NCBI GenBank assembly: GCA_964498785.1
Contig: CAZCJL010000049.1
Coordinates: 1 to 48,473, forward strand
Length of the DNA: 48,473 nt
Reading direction: 5' to 3'
From: Mariaggregatimicrobium sp964498785
Lineage (GTDB): Bacteria; Zhuqueibacterota; Zhuqueibacteria; Thermofontimicrobiales; Thiofontviventaceae
The position numbers and the translations under genes are program-made. The notes under the pieces are model-generated. The model saw nothing but the letters and a program-made list of their open reading frames with translations, was not told the origin of the DNA and searched no databases. This document shows positions 1-8,772 of the stretch, piece after piece (position 1 is the stretch's first letter; each line of letters begins with the position of its first letter).

Positions 1-2
1 CA

Positions 3-24
3 TATCTCGACTTCGCTCGATATG
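3..24. repeat. Short interspersed palindromic repeat, partial at window edge
   Basis: The first bases contain an imperfect inverted repeat, TATCTCGA and TCGATATGA around the loop CTTCGC, followed by CAGATT. Motifs of this form are, to my knowledge, a common class of intergenic repeat in FCB-group genomes. The window begins inside or at the edge of it, so its full extent is unknown. The rest of 28-143 holds only the leader of the gene that follows; I see no clear promoter there. Confidence 0.35.
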
Positions 25-143
25 ACAGATTCGCGTCTTAATCAATAAATTTAACGAGAATCCGAAAGCTTTGATGCACACCATCAATTATTGAATGGAT
101 ACTCTATTTAGAACATAAATTATTTAAATTTTTGGAGATTACA

Positions 144-2261
144 ATGAAAATAAAAATAGTTGTGCTTGTTTTAATTATCATCGGTCTGATTGGTTTGAAT
201 AGTAATCTATGTATAGCGCAGGTTAATAACAGTGATCTTCTTAATGAAAAATTGCACCAACATCTATTACCCCGGCCATTTAAAATCGATTTCATGAATG
301 GATTTTTTCAACTTACCGATAGCACAAGAATTGTTTACTATGACAGTATGAGTACAAATACCAAATCGAGTAAATTCATCGTTGATCGATTTGTTCATCT
401 TGTTAAAGATAATGCGGATTATTTATTTCAATTAAATGGTAAAAAACGTTTTGACAGGCTGAGTATTTATCTTGTCAATGACAAAGTCATCTCTGAGAAG
501 TTACATAAAACAGATGAATCGCTACCTGTGTTAGGCGATCAGAGTTACGTGGTCGTTATTAAGAAAGAGAGTATCAAGGTTTCTGCCAATTCATATCGGG
601 GTCTGTTATGGGGGATGATGACGCTCAAGCAGATTGTGACGAGTCCGGTGGTGACAAATGGCGCTATTCCGTGTATGGCAATTAAGGATAAACCACATTA
701 TATTTGGCGCGGATTTCAGCTCGATGCAGGGCGAGCGCCCTTTTCAATGGGTTTAATTAAGCGAATGATCCGTATATGTTCCGTATTCAAACTAAATCAG
801 GTGTATTTTCGTGAAGGTGATGACGAGCTGAACGCGGTGAAATATGATAACTTGCCCATTGGTCATAAAAATCCCGGTGCGTTGACGATAAACCAGATTA
901 AAGAATTGATCGATTATGCAGAAAAATATGGCATGGATTTTATACCGGAAATTGAATCGTTAGGTCATGTTTCTGCCAAAGCATTTCATTATCCGGCGTT
1001 GATCGAAGGCGGATTTGAGGAAGAATATTGGGATGGCTTTTCGCATACCAGAAAATCTCATTTCAAAATTGATGATCCAAAAACATACAATCTCCTTGAA
1101 TCCATCTATGATGAATGGTTTGCCATTTTAAAAACACCAATGGTTCATCTTGGATTGGATGAAGTCCGGTTGCCAGCAGAAAAACAGGCTAAGCATTTGG
1201 AGAAGCTGCTGCCACTGGCTGACAAAGTCGGGGTAAAATATGGAAAAGAAATGACTTTTTTAATGTGGAGCGATGCCCCGCCGGTTCCTGAAGCCTATCA
1301 GGATCAGGTAATTCGGTGTCTATGGGAATATGGGGATGGTAGTGAAATCAGTCTCCAAAATCGACACCTTATCAACCAGGGCATCAAAAAATATTCCGGT
1401 AAAAACAGCACCCAGGGGGTTATCATGGCGTGTGGATCGGGTTCCAAACACGAGCCTTATTTGTTTACGGGGCAGAAAAGAGCCTATCGAAATGTGGCAG
1501 AATGGGCACTTTTTGGCAAAAACAGACCCAATTTTATGGGAATATACGCCGTGCAATGGCATGGTAATTCGGTTGATTTGTGGGTGCCAAATTATTTGAT
1601 GGTGGCAGACCTGGGATGGAGTCCGCCCGATACGATGCCGGATATCGCTTCTGAGCTTCAACGAATCAAAATGCATCGGGATTTAATTCGTGATGCCGCC
1701 AATCCCAATCCGGATGAGGTAGATCGCCCGGTGTGGGATGGTATCTGGCTGGACGGAAATCATTGGGAACAGGATATCATGACCGGGGAAATAGCCGGAG
1801 ACAGGAACCTCAGGCTGGAACGCATTCTGCGTGAACACATTCAACCATTTCCAGCTAAGATAGAATTTAACGATGATTATTTTGAATTGACAAATCAGAT
1901 GAATTTATTTTATTCTGGCAACCATGAGGTTCAGAAGATTGTTGATCAATTTTTGAGATTCATGAAAAACGAAGATAAGGATTCCAAATTTCAAGTGACA
2001 CACCTCGAGGCGAGCAATGAATTCTCTCTTTTCCTGACCAGTGAAATGAACATTGAAATAGATCTTCAACAGTGCAATGAATCGTTGCAGAAATTAGATG
2101 AAGAGGGATATTCCCTACTCATTAGCAAAACGGGTATCAGCCTTTGTGCAAATACAAATCGTGCCCTTTCAAAATGTATTCAAATTTTACAAGACATATT
2201 GTCCAGTCCTGTTGTGCGATATGACGTTGTTCCGGGGATGGAAATTCAAGGTACTATGTAG
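144..2261 (+). CDS. Secreted GH20-family beta-N-acetylhexosaminidase-like protein with an extra C-terminal GH20b-like domain
   Basis: Probable exo-hexosaminidase acting outside the cytoplasm. The first 26 or so residues form a signal peptide ending near C-I-A-Q. A GH20b-type alpha/beta domain (about 40-175) precedes a TIM-barrel GH20 domain (about 185-520) starting at IWRGFQLDAGR. The family's acid/base dipeptide is present as HLGLDEV, with D339-E340. Residues 575-705 repeat the N-terminal GH20b pattern, including SSPVV followed by V-P-G-M-E-I, which matches SPVV and I-P-C-M-A-I in the first copy, and the protein stops where a second barrel would begin. The start is ATG 144, with GGAG at 134-137; an in-frame TTG at 132 overlaps that site. 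The barrel is divergent from textbook hexosaminidases, so the exact substrate is uncertain. It is the only + strand gene and converges on the next. Confidence 0.8.
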   Translation: MKIKIVVLVLIIIGLIGLNSNLCIAQVNNSDLLNEKLHQHLLPRPFKIDFMNGFFQLTDSTRIVYYDSMSTNTKSSKFIVDRFVHLVKDNADYLFQLNGKKRFDRLSIYLVNDKVISEKLHKTDESLPVLGDQSYVVVIKKESIKVSANSYRGLLWGMMTLKQIVTSPVVTNGAIPCMAIKDKPHYIWRGFQLDAGRAPFSMGLIKRMIRICSVFKLNQVYFREGDDELNAVKYDNLPIGHKNPGALTINQIKELIDYAEKYGMDFIPEIESLGHVSAKAFHYPALIEGGFEEEYWDGFSHTRKSHFKIDDPKTYNLLESIYDEWFAILKTPMVHLGLDEVRLPAEKQAKHLEKLLPLADKVGVKYGKEMTFLMWSDAPPVPEAYQDQVIRCLWEYGDGSEISLQNRHLINQGIKKYSGKNSTQGVIMACGSGSKHEPYLFTGQKRAYRNVAEWALFGKNRPNFMGIYAVQWHGNSVDLWVPNYLMVADLGWSPPDTMPDIASELQRIKMHRDLIRDAANPNPDEVDRPVWDGIWLDGNHWEQDIMTGEIAGDRNLRLERILREHIQPFPAKIEFNDDYFELTNQMNLFYSGNHEVQKIVDQFLRFMKNEDKDSKFQVTHLEASNEFSLFLTSEMNIEIDLQQCNESLQKLDEEGYSLLISKTGISLCANTNRALSKCIQILQDILSSPVVRYDVVPGMEIQGTM

Positions 2262-2273
2262 TATCTTAACGAT

Positions 2274-2408
2274 GGAGCTGTATCATAAGTCTGATTTTTT
2301 TGTAAAATGTCATTCCGGGCTTATCCCGGAATCTCCTAATTATTAAAAAGTTAGGGGATTCCTGCATTCGTAGGAATGACACCAAAAAATGACTTTTGAT
2401 ACAGCTCC
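2274..2408. repeat. Nested inverted-repeat (MITE-like) element
   Basis: Outer arms 2274-2291 and 2391-2408 (GGAGCTGTATCATAAGTC against GACTTTTGATACAGCTCC) are inverted copies with one mismatch. Inside lies a 72-bp unit, 2309-2380, bounded by GTCATTCC and GGAATGAC, with an inner hairpin ATTCCGGG/CCCGGAAT and a central TCTCCTAA/TTAGGGGA stem. The 72-bp unit recurs in inverted orientation at 48399-48470 with about four mismatches. No coding capacity is seen. It begins 12 bases after the stop codon of the preceding hexosaminidase gene. Confidence 0.8.
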
Positions 2409-2414
2409 GGAGTG

Positions 2415-2466
2415 AAGAATCTCATACCACGAAACAAAGGCATACACTTTGTGGTATGAGATTCTT
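2415..2466. repeat. Perfect 16-bp inverted repeat, 20-base loop
   Basis: AAGAATCTCATACCAC (2415-2430) and GTGGTATGAGATTCTT (2451-2466) are exact inverted copies. It lies between the convergent hexosaminidase and transporter genes and could fold as a transcript-end hairpin on either strand. No T-run follows on either side, so a classical intrinsic terminator is not supported. Confidence 0.7.
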
Positions 2467-2526
2467 GGTTGCTCTGCTCCTCAGAAAGACAAATTTTTGA
2501 GTTCTCCTTCAGATTCAATGTAATTC

Positions 2527-3762
2527 CTAAAAAAGATCAACAACTGCAAAATACGTGGTCAGCATTGAAAATATAATCACCGCTACTAAGGCAGCATTCA
2601 TTCTATTGCCGGATATGTGGTCTTTCATAACAGACCGGCGATTAATTAAAATAAAGATCGGAATCGCGACTGCCGGCAGAATGCATGCCTGGAACGCCTG
2701 CGAGAACACCATCATAACTGGCGGGCGTTGATTCAAAAATTGTAATCCAAATCCGAACAAAAGCCCGATTAATCCCAGAATTCGAAATAGCGGTGTACGA
2801 ATATCCCGGGGTTTTCCGGTATAATCACAAATCAACCAGGGTGCGATCAAAATTATTGGAAATACTGTTGAAAGACCTGCACCGGCGACTCCTAAAATCA
2901 GGATAAAAGCGGCTGTCTTGCCGCCAATCGGCTCTAATAAATGTATCATTTCCACGGTATTATCCAATTTCAATCCCATTAAATGCAAGGTACCTGCAGA
3001 AACAGCCATGATCGTGCCGCTCAGAAAAAGCATCATTCCGGCAGAGACAAATGCGTCTCTTTTCTCCGATTGCAAATCATTAATTTTCCACCCTTTTTCT
3101 GACACGACAATGCTGCGCATGATGAATACCGCTGCCGAACACGTTGTGCCTGCCATGGCAGCGACCAGTTGAAAAGCACCATCCTGTTTCGGAATTCCAG
3201 GGATAAGTCCTTTGATAATTACCGAAAGGCTTGGTTTTAACATAAAGAAAACGACAATGAAGCACACTCCCATTAAAATCACGAAAAAAGTGAGAAGTTT
3301 CTCAAATTTTTGATATGCGCCATACCAGAGCATGATGAATAGTCCGATCGTCAGGAAGCCTGTAATCCACAGCGTACTCATAATATCTCCGGTAAGCAAG
3401 CGGATTCCTTCCTGCAACAGATCGGAAATGATGCCCATAATTCCCATAAGCGCGAGCAATTCACCGATAATCAATGCTACTAAAATGTAGATCGCTAAAA
3501 CTTTGCCGAATTTAAAATTGTTTTTAATATTGAATAATGCCGTATTTCCGGTGACCAATGTCACCTGTCCATAAGCAACCATCAATACATAAGTGAACAC
3601 ACACGACAAAACCAGCGCCCAAAACAATGTCATGCCATATTCTGCTCCGGATTTTGCCATCGTTGTAACGCTTCCGGTGCCAATATTGTAACCAATTAAG
3701 AAAAGTCCGGGACCCACTGCGAGAAGCGCCTTCAGTATCTTGCCTGTAAATTTATTGCCCAT
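2527..3762 (-). CDS. Nramp-fold membrane transporter lacking the canonical metal motif
   Basis: A 411-residue inner-membrane protein with about eleven hydrophobic segments, matching the Nramp (LeuT-fold) family in length and in the opening G-P-G of helix 1. In true Mn/Fe Nramp proteins helix 1 carries D-P-G-N and helix 6 carries M-P-H. Here the helix 1 site reads N26-I-G-T-G-S and the helix 6 equivalent, GTTCSAAVFIMRS, has no Met-Pro-His. Divalent-metal transport is therefore doubtful and another substrate is plausible. Start ATG has AAGGGG eight bases upstream. It is separated from the aminotransferase gene upstream of it by a 273-base repeat-filled gap. A second paralogue sits at 5414-6631. 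Confidence 0.75.
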   Translation of the reverse strand: MGNKFTGKILKALLAVGPGLFLIGYNIGTGSVTTMAKSGAEYGMTLFWALVLSCVFTYVLMVAYGQVTLVTGNTALFNIKNNFKFGKVLAIYILVALIIGELLALMGIMGIISDLLQEGIRLLTGDIMSTLWITGFLTIGLFIMLWYGAYQKFEKLLTFFVILMGVCFIVVFFMLKPSLSVIIKGLIPGIPKQDGAFQLVAAMAGTTCSAAVFIMRSIVVSEKGWKINDLQSEKRDAFVSAGMMLFLSGTIMAVSAGTLHLMGLKLDNTVEMIHLLEPIGGKTAAFILILGVAGAGLSTVFPIILIAPWLICDYTGKPRDIRTPLFRILGLIGLLFGFGLQFLNQRPPVMMVFSQAFQACILPAVAIPIFILINRRSVMKDHISGNRMNAALVAVIIFSMLTTYFAVVDLF

Positions 3763-3768
3763 TCTATC

Positions 3769-4023
3769 CCCTTAACTCAGCAATTTTAAATTTTGTATTT
3801 ATCTGAATTATCGAGTTCCCTCTTTTGAAGCGGAGACAGGTGGAATGTCTTTAAATTATAATCACTTAAAGCAACATTCCTACTGTTATCCCCTTAGCTC
3901 AGTACTTTTCAAATTTAGTACTTATTTGAGTTCCCCCCTTTGAAGGGGGGACAGGGGGGATGTCACATAATTTCAATTACTTATAATAACATCCCCCTAA
4001 ATCCCCCTTCAAAGGGGGACTTC
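3769..4023. repeat. Two diverged tandem copies of a G/C-run inverted repeat
   Basis: Copy 1 (about 3769-3883) and copy 2 (about 3889-4023) both start ATCCCCTTA-CTCAG. Copy 2 forms a long stem: its left arm near 3928-3963 contains CCCCCTTTGAAGGGGGGACA and its right arm near 3989-4023 carries the complement. Copy 1 has lost much of the pairing. The 30 bases at 3984-4013 recur exactly, inverted, at 27939-27968. This accounts for the whole gap between the two flanking genes. Confidence 0.75.
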
Positions 4024-4035
4024 AAAACTGCAATT

Positions 4036-5400
4036 TTAATATAGTACCTCATCACACACTTCCTCCAGCACCCCAATCCCCTCTTCCATCGCATCTTTCG
4101 GAGTTATCAGCGGCGGACAAATTTTGATGCACATGCCACCTTTTCCGACCGGAGCAAACATAAGCAAACCCCGATGAAAGCATTTTTCATTGATTTCCAA
4201 AGCTGTTTTGCCATCCGGTTCTTTTGTGCCGGGTTGAACGATCTGCAAACCGGCTACCAATCCTTTACAGGTGGCAAATCCAATATGTGATGGATGCTTT
4301 TGCTGAATACGCCCGATAGCTTCTTTCAAGACAGGTTCTATATTAACAACATGCTCAACGATTTTTTCAGCCCGCATGGCTTTGATATTGGCAATTGCCG
4401 CGACTACCGGCAAGGGACTGCCGGAATGCGTCGAGGTCATGCTTCCGGGCTTGTAGAAATCCATGACATCATCACGCCCGATAACCGCTGCGATGGGCAG
4501 GGACGAGGAGATACCCTTGCCACACGCGATGAGATCTGGTGTAACGCCGTAATATTCGAAACCGAACCACGAGCCCATGCGTCCGAATCCCGCCTGTACT
4601 TCATCGAAAATGAGCAGTGCATCATTTTCACGGCAAAAGTCCTCCAACTGTCTCGCGTATTTCATCGGCATAAAAAACGGTCCGCAGCCCTGGTACGTCT
4701 CGGTAATAACACCTGCCACATTTTTCGGATCGACGCCCTGTTCATCCAGGGATTTGAGAAAGACATCGAATCCTCTGTTTTCATTAAAGAAGCCATCCGG
4801 AAACGGCACATTCACAAATCCGGGATCGTAATTAACAATCCATTCTTTGAGTTCTGGACTGCCGCCGGCCATTTGCGCCCCAAACGTGCGACCATGAAAT
4901 GCATTCTGAAAACTGACGATAATGTGCTTCTTTCTGCCGCCTTTCCGGGTTCCGTATGTCCGGGCTAACTTGATCGTATTTTCAGTTGCCTCCGATCCGG
5001 TCGTTAACAAAAATACTTTATTCAAACCCTCCGGTGCAAGCTCTGCCAATAGTTTAACCAATTCTGCACGGCTTTCATGATTGAATACATACGTCGCAAT
5101 TAGTTTACTATCGATCTTCTTTCTAAGAGCATCAATGATCTCCGGATGGGCATGTCCGGCATTTGTAATCAACACTCCTGATGACCAATCCAGCCAGACA
5201 TTGCCCCATTTATCATAGATCTGAAATCCCTCAGCCCTGTCCACCACAATCGGTGGTTGCCCCAGCATGGATTGCGGTTCGTATTTCTCCAATACCTGAA
5301 GAATCGGAATCGACTCCGGTACCGGAAGCCGGGTTTGAATATTTCGATAGGAGGTTTTTACTTGTTCCACTGCAACGCTTTTCCGATTGTACAGATTCAT
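4036..5400 (-). CDS. Class III PLP-dependent aminotransferase (4-aminobutyrate/ornithine type)
   Basis: A 454-residue cytoplasmic fold-type I aminotransferase that moves an amino group, usually the omega one, from a substrate to a 2-oxo acid. The signature is complete: LLTTGSEATENTIKLAR near residue 130, LLIFDEVQAGFGRMG, and the PLP lysine K295 in CGKGISSS. The N-terminal block resembles that of the paralogue at 31355-32758, which may act on a related substrate. Start ATG has AGGAGA upstream. It lies 13 bases after the preceding Nramp-like gene (5414-6631), so the two are probably co-transcribed. The true substrate is unknown. Confidence 0.85.
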   Translation of the reverse strand: MNLYNRKSVAVEQVKTSYRNIQTRLPVPESIPILQVLEKYEPQSMLGQPPIVVDRAEGFQIYDKWGNVWLDWSSGVLITNAGHAHPEIIDALRKKIDSKLIATYVFNHESRAELVKLLAELAPEGLNKVFLLTTGSEATENTIKLARTYGTRKGGRKKHIIVSFQNAFHGRTFGAQMAGGSPELKEWIVNYDPGFVNVPFPDGFFNENRGFDVFLKSLDEQGVDPKNVAGVITETYQGCGPFFMPMKYARQLEDFCRENDALLIFDEVQAGFGRMGSWFGFEYYGVTPDLIACGKGISSSLPIAAVIGRDDVMDFYKPGSMTSTHSGSPLPVVAAIANIKAMRAEKIVEHVVNIEPVLKEAIGRIQQKHPSHIGFATCKGLVAGLQIVQPGTKEPDGKTALEINEKCFHRGLLMFAPVGKGGMCIKICPPLITPKDAMEEGIGVLEEVCDEVLY

Positions 5401-5413
5401 TTTTATCTCCTGA

Positions 5414-6631
5414 TTAAATAATTCGAAGGAATTTCATAATTTTGTGGTACAGGTTATAAACCATCATTAAAGTCAACAAAATACCAAAAAGAGCCAGCAT
5501 ATTATGCCACAATTTGTTTCTTAAATCTCCCATGATTTTCTTATTATTTGAAATCAGGAACATTCCGATTGCAATTGTCGGCACTGCAAGCATGGATGAG
5601 GCTTGTGCCAAAACAATCGCATACACAACATTGCCTCTGAAAAAAACGGCAATGCTCATGCCCACAACCATAATTACAGCCGCAAATATTTTGGGTGATT
5701 TCTGCTGCATGCTTTTACCCAATCCCAGTCCGTCTGATAACAGACTTCCTCCAACCATAGCGTTTACAATCAATGATGAAAATGCCGCTGCAAACAATCC
5801 AAGTCCGAAAATATATTTTGCATACGACCCAAACAAAGCTTCCAACTGAATTGCCATATCCGCTGCCGATGCAATCGTAATACCCAACGGATACAATGCC
5901 GAAGCCGCAGTCATGATGACAATTGCACTGACACCTGATAAAATTGCAACACCCACAAGTGAATCGCTGGTACCTTTTTTCAGATCAGTAAATTTCCAGC
6001 CTTTGTCCTGCACAAGATACGATTGATAGAGGCAAGAGCTCAGCACGAATGTCGTCCCAACGATTGCAATCATTTCACTGAAAGCATTTTCAGGAATAGA
6101 AGCGGGTATAAATCCGGACGGAATGGCTGCTAAATCAGGTTTCGAGAAAAACAGGTTTGTAATGAATGCCGTTATCATCATCATTACCAGGACGATCATT
6201 AATTTCTCAATAACTTTATAGAGACTTTTCGCCATGAAAATCAGGATCAATCCCACCGGTGTGATGATCAATGGCCAGACGGTATCTGCAATTCCTGTGA
6301 TGGCTTCCAGAGCAGTCGCACTGCCCAGGTTATTTCCAAACTGAAAGCACATCGACGTATTGAACGCCGATATACCAATAATAACAGCAAACCAGCGTCC
6401 GTATTCCGTAGCGATTGACTGCAAAAGTGAATCTGAATTCGATACACCGTACCGCGTCGACATGGTCATAAATATCCCCATCCCGATACTCGCAGCGACT
6501 ATTACCCATAAAAATTCATAACCGAATTCAGAGCCAATTTTTGAAGACGTTGTAATACTACCCGGACCAAGACACACTGCTGCGATAATCCAGCCCGGAC
6601 CAATGGATTTGAAAATTTGTTTTAAATTCAT
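5414..6631 (-). CDS. Second Nramp-fold transporter without metal-binding residues
   Basis: A 405-residue membrane protein with ten or eleven hydrophobic segments. Helix 1 keeps the family G-P-G (11-13), but the metal site D-P-G-N is L21-G-P-G-S25, and the helix 6 stretch GTTFVLSSCLYQS lacks Met-Pro-His. It is about equally long as the paralogue at 2527-3762; both have a G-T-T helix-6 start followed by K-G-W-K. Automated annotation would call it a divalent metal transporter, which the motif loss does not support. It sits between an exported amidohydrolase and a class III aminotransferase, so an organic amine or amino acid is a possible cargo (inference). The Shine-Dalgarno sequence is weak (GGTTAAGA). 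Confidence 0.75.
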   Translation of the reverse strand: MNLKQIFKSIGPGWIIAAVCLGPGSITTSSKIGSEFGYEFLWVIVAASIGMGIFMTMSTRYGVSNSDSLLQSIATEYGRWFAVIIGISAFNTSMCFQFGNNLGSATALEAITGIADTVWPLIITPVGLILIFMAKSLYKVIEKLMIVLVMMMITAFITNLFFSKPDLAAIPSGFIPASIPENAFSEMIAIVGTTFVLSSCLYQSYLVQDKGWKFTDLKKGTSDSLVGVAILSGVSAIVIMTAASALYPLGITIASAADMAIQLEALFGSYAKYIFGLGLFAAAFSSLIVNAMVGGSLLSDGLGLGKSMQQKSPKIFAAVIMVVGMSIAVFFRGNVVYAIVLAQASSMLAVPTIAIGMFLISNNKKIMGDLRNKLWHNMLALFGILLTLMMVYNLYHKIMKFLRII

Positions 6632-6678
6632 TCTTAACCAACTTGATTTGAGATATTTTCAGTTACGAGCCGGGTGCT

Positions 6679-7656
6679 TTATTCAATAAACTTATGCGTC
6701 TTAGGATCGATGCCGAGATTTTTTGCCATGGTTTCTCCCCACATCTTTTTGCGAATCGCTGGCGGCACATTATTTTTGTCCAGCATCATGGAAAAGCGCT
6801 CGATATTCGAGGGCAGTCCCTGCGGACGTTCGTCAGTGCCAAACACAATGTGTTCCCAGGCGCTTGGTCCTTCTTTTAACGTGTGCGGATTCTTTTCTCC
6901 CTCGTTGCCCGACCACCACAGAACTTCGGTCATTCGTTCCAGCCGACCGAGTTTGATAAATTTAAGCAGGGTCGAACCTGTCACATCGAAAAACAGGTTG
7001 GGATTCCACCGCGCAGCCTCGGCAGCTTCTTCATACCACGGATTTCCTAAATGTGCTCCCTGCATTTTTACACGTGGGAAAAGCCGGCATAATGTGTCCA
7101 GATACATCGGACGCATTCTGGCAGAAGACATCCAGTTGGGCTTGTCCGTAATATTGCGCCCCGAAATACCGGTATGAAATATCATATACAATTTATATTC
7201 TTCACACAGCCGGTAAATCTGAAAATAAGAGGGATCGTCATAATTTTTTTGCGGACTGTGAAATTTCATTCCCACAAATCCTGCTTTTTTGAATTTTTCC
7301 ACCTCTCGTATTGCATTCTGATTATCCAGATCCACACGTCCGTAGCCGATAAATATATCGGGATAACTTTTAATAGCATCGACCATTATTTCCAGATCGT
7401 CGATCCAGGTGAGCACACAAGCCATCGCATTGTATGGGCGGTAAATTCTAACGACGTCCTCGACCCACTTTTCGTTGCCTTTGCAATGAATATGAGAATC
7501 AATAATAAAGTCTGGTAATTGAGAATTACTTTTCTCCGTTGATGCGCTCACGAAATTATTTTCAGCAACCGAACTTAAGAGAGCCGAACCAACGGCGACT
7601 TTTGCAGATCGTTCCAGAAATTTTCTGCGATCCATTTTAGATGAAGATTCTTTCAT
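6679..7656 (-). CDS. Tat-exported amidohydrolase (amidohydrolase 2 / ACMSD-like family)
   Basis: A 325-residue metal-dependent TIM-barrel hydrolase or decarboxylase. The leader D9-R-R-K-F-L plus hydrophobic stretch to about residue 38 looks like a twin-arginine signal. Metal ligands are visible: H55-I-H57, KFH near 137, FHTG, a further HLGNPW, and a late FGTDE aspartate. Such enzymes hydrolyse lactones or decarboxylate cyclic acids. Being exported is less usual for the family. A clear AAGGAG precedes the ATG. It lies between an aldo/keto reductase gene and an Nramp-like transporter gene with gaps under 50 bases. The substrate cannot be named. Confidence 0.8.
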   Translation of the reverse strand: MKESSSKMDRRKFLERSAKVAVGSALLSSVAENNFVSASTEKSNSQLPDFIIDSHIHCKGNEKWVEDVVRIYRPYNAMACVLTWIDDLEIMVDAIKSYPDIFIGYGRVDLDNQNAIREVEKFKKAGFVGMKFHSPQKNYDDPSYFQIYRLCEEYKLYMIFHTGISGRNITDKPNWMSSARMRPMYLDTLCRLFPRVKMQGAHLGNPWYEEAAEAARWNPNLFFDVTGSTLLKFIKLGRLERMTEVLWWSGNEGEKNPHTLKEGPSAWEHIVFGTDERPQGLPSNIERFSMMLDKNNVPPAIRKKMWGETMAKNLGIDPKTHKFIE

Positions 7657-7697
7657 GGTAACTCCTTTTTGATAGAGTTCTTGTCCGTTTTAATTGA

Positions 7698-8759
7698 TTA
7701 AACCATCATACCATCATGGTAGCCTGGCAAAGTCCATACAGGTTTGCGATTTTCTACATATTTATTGATCCTCCGCTCCAGGGCGCCCCAATCATAAGGA
7801 ACACTGGTATCAGTAGCATATTCATTGACAATACTTATATTCTCTTCCAGCTTGTCCATCCCATGATGACCAATTACTGCCGCAGTTACATTTTCCTTGT
7901 CCAATGCGTATGTGATCAACTCCTTTGCAGTCGTTTGAGCGTTCACCAATTGCCGCACTGTTTTCATTGCCAGAAATCCGATATTTTTTTCTTTGGTTAG
8001 CGGTAACAAATCAGCGCAATTTCCATAACGCCCCATCGGATTGATCACTCCCAAGACAACATCGATATCCAGATTTTCAATGACGGATTTGGCAACCGGA
8101 ATATCGGACTCATTCATCACGGAAAATCCAACGAATTTCGCCGTGCCTTCATTTTTACATTGCGCGATCATCTTGTAAACACCATTCTCCAACTCCGATA
8201 AATTATCATTTTTGTCAACAGCATGAATAAACAGGACATCGACATAATCCATTTTCAGACGATTCAGGCAACCTTCGAATTGCTGTTTGGACTCTTCAAA
8301 ACCCCGCGCCTCCAATTTGGTGGCAACGTAAACCTGTTCACGATATTTATTCAAAATTTTTCCAAAGCGAATTTCGCTGTCACCACCACTGTAATTATGC
8401 GCCGTATCAAAAAAATTGACGCCGGCTTCCACCGCTCGTTCTAATATTTTCTCCCAATCGCCATCATCATTTTTCATGAATTGAGAACCGCCTCCGAATG
8501 CTAACAACGACACTTCCATTCCGGTTTTGCCAAGATTTCTTCGGGCGATCTTATTATTGTGCGGACGTCGTCCCGAGCTTCCGCCATTTCGATTGTCCCC
8601 TCCATTTATTGCCGGCGGCTTTTCTTGTTCAACAGTATTAGCGGCATTTATCCCTTCAGAACATCTCGATAAAAGAGAAAATCCCGTGGCTCCGCCTATT
8701 CCAAGCGTTGAAAGCTTAAAAAATTTCCGCCGCGATATTGATTTTTCATCATTTTTCAT
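7698..8759 (-). CDS. Tat-exported aldo/keto reductase
   Basis: A 353-residue NAD(P)H-dependent reductase of the AKR superfamily. The N-terminus SRRKFFKLSTLGIGG is a twin-arginine leader; a Cys follows in LLSRC, so it may be a Tat lipoprotein. The AKR tetrad is visible: D and Y in FFDTAHNYSGG, K in YVATKLEARG, H in VLFIHAVD. Residues about 40-70 form a low-complexity linker rich in Asn, Gly and Arg. ATG is preceded by AAGGAA. Exported AKRs of this type commonly accompany sugar-oxidising enzymes. The gene is 13 bases from its upstream neighbour, suggesting one operon. Confidence 0.85.
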   Translation of the reverse strand: MKNDEKSISRRKFFKLSTLGIGGATGFSLLSRCSEGINAANTVEQEKPPAINGGDNRNGGSSGRRPHNNKIARRNLGKTGMEVSLLAFGGGSQFMKNDDGDWEKILERAVEAGVNFFDTAHNYSGGDSEIRFGKILNKYREQVYVATKLEARGFEESKQQFEGCLNRLKMDYVDVLFIHAVDKNDNLSELENGVYKMIAQCKNEGTAKFVGFSVMNESDIPVAKSVIENLDIDVVLGVINPMGRYGNCADLLPLTKEKNIGFLAMKTVRQLVNAQTTAKELITYALDKENVTAAVIGHHGMDKLEENISIVNEYATDTSVPYDWGALERRINKYVENRKPVWTLPGYHDGMMV

Positions 8760-8772
8760 GATAATTTCCTTC

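Noticed and set aside
2415..2466. Rho-independent terminator
   Set aside because: The stem is strong but no run of T follows on either strand.
4294..4968. A 224-codon + strand open frame opposite the aminotransferase
   Set aside because: It is the antisense shadow of a strongly supported gene, with no family motif.
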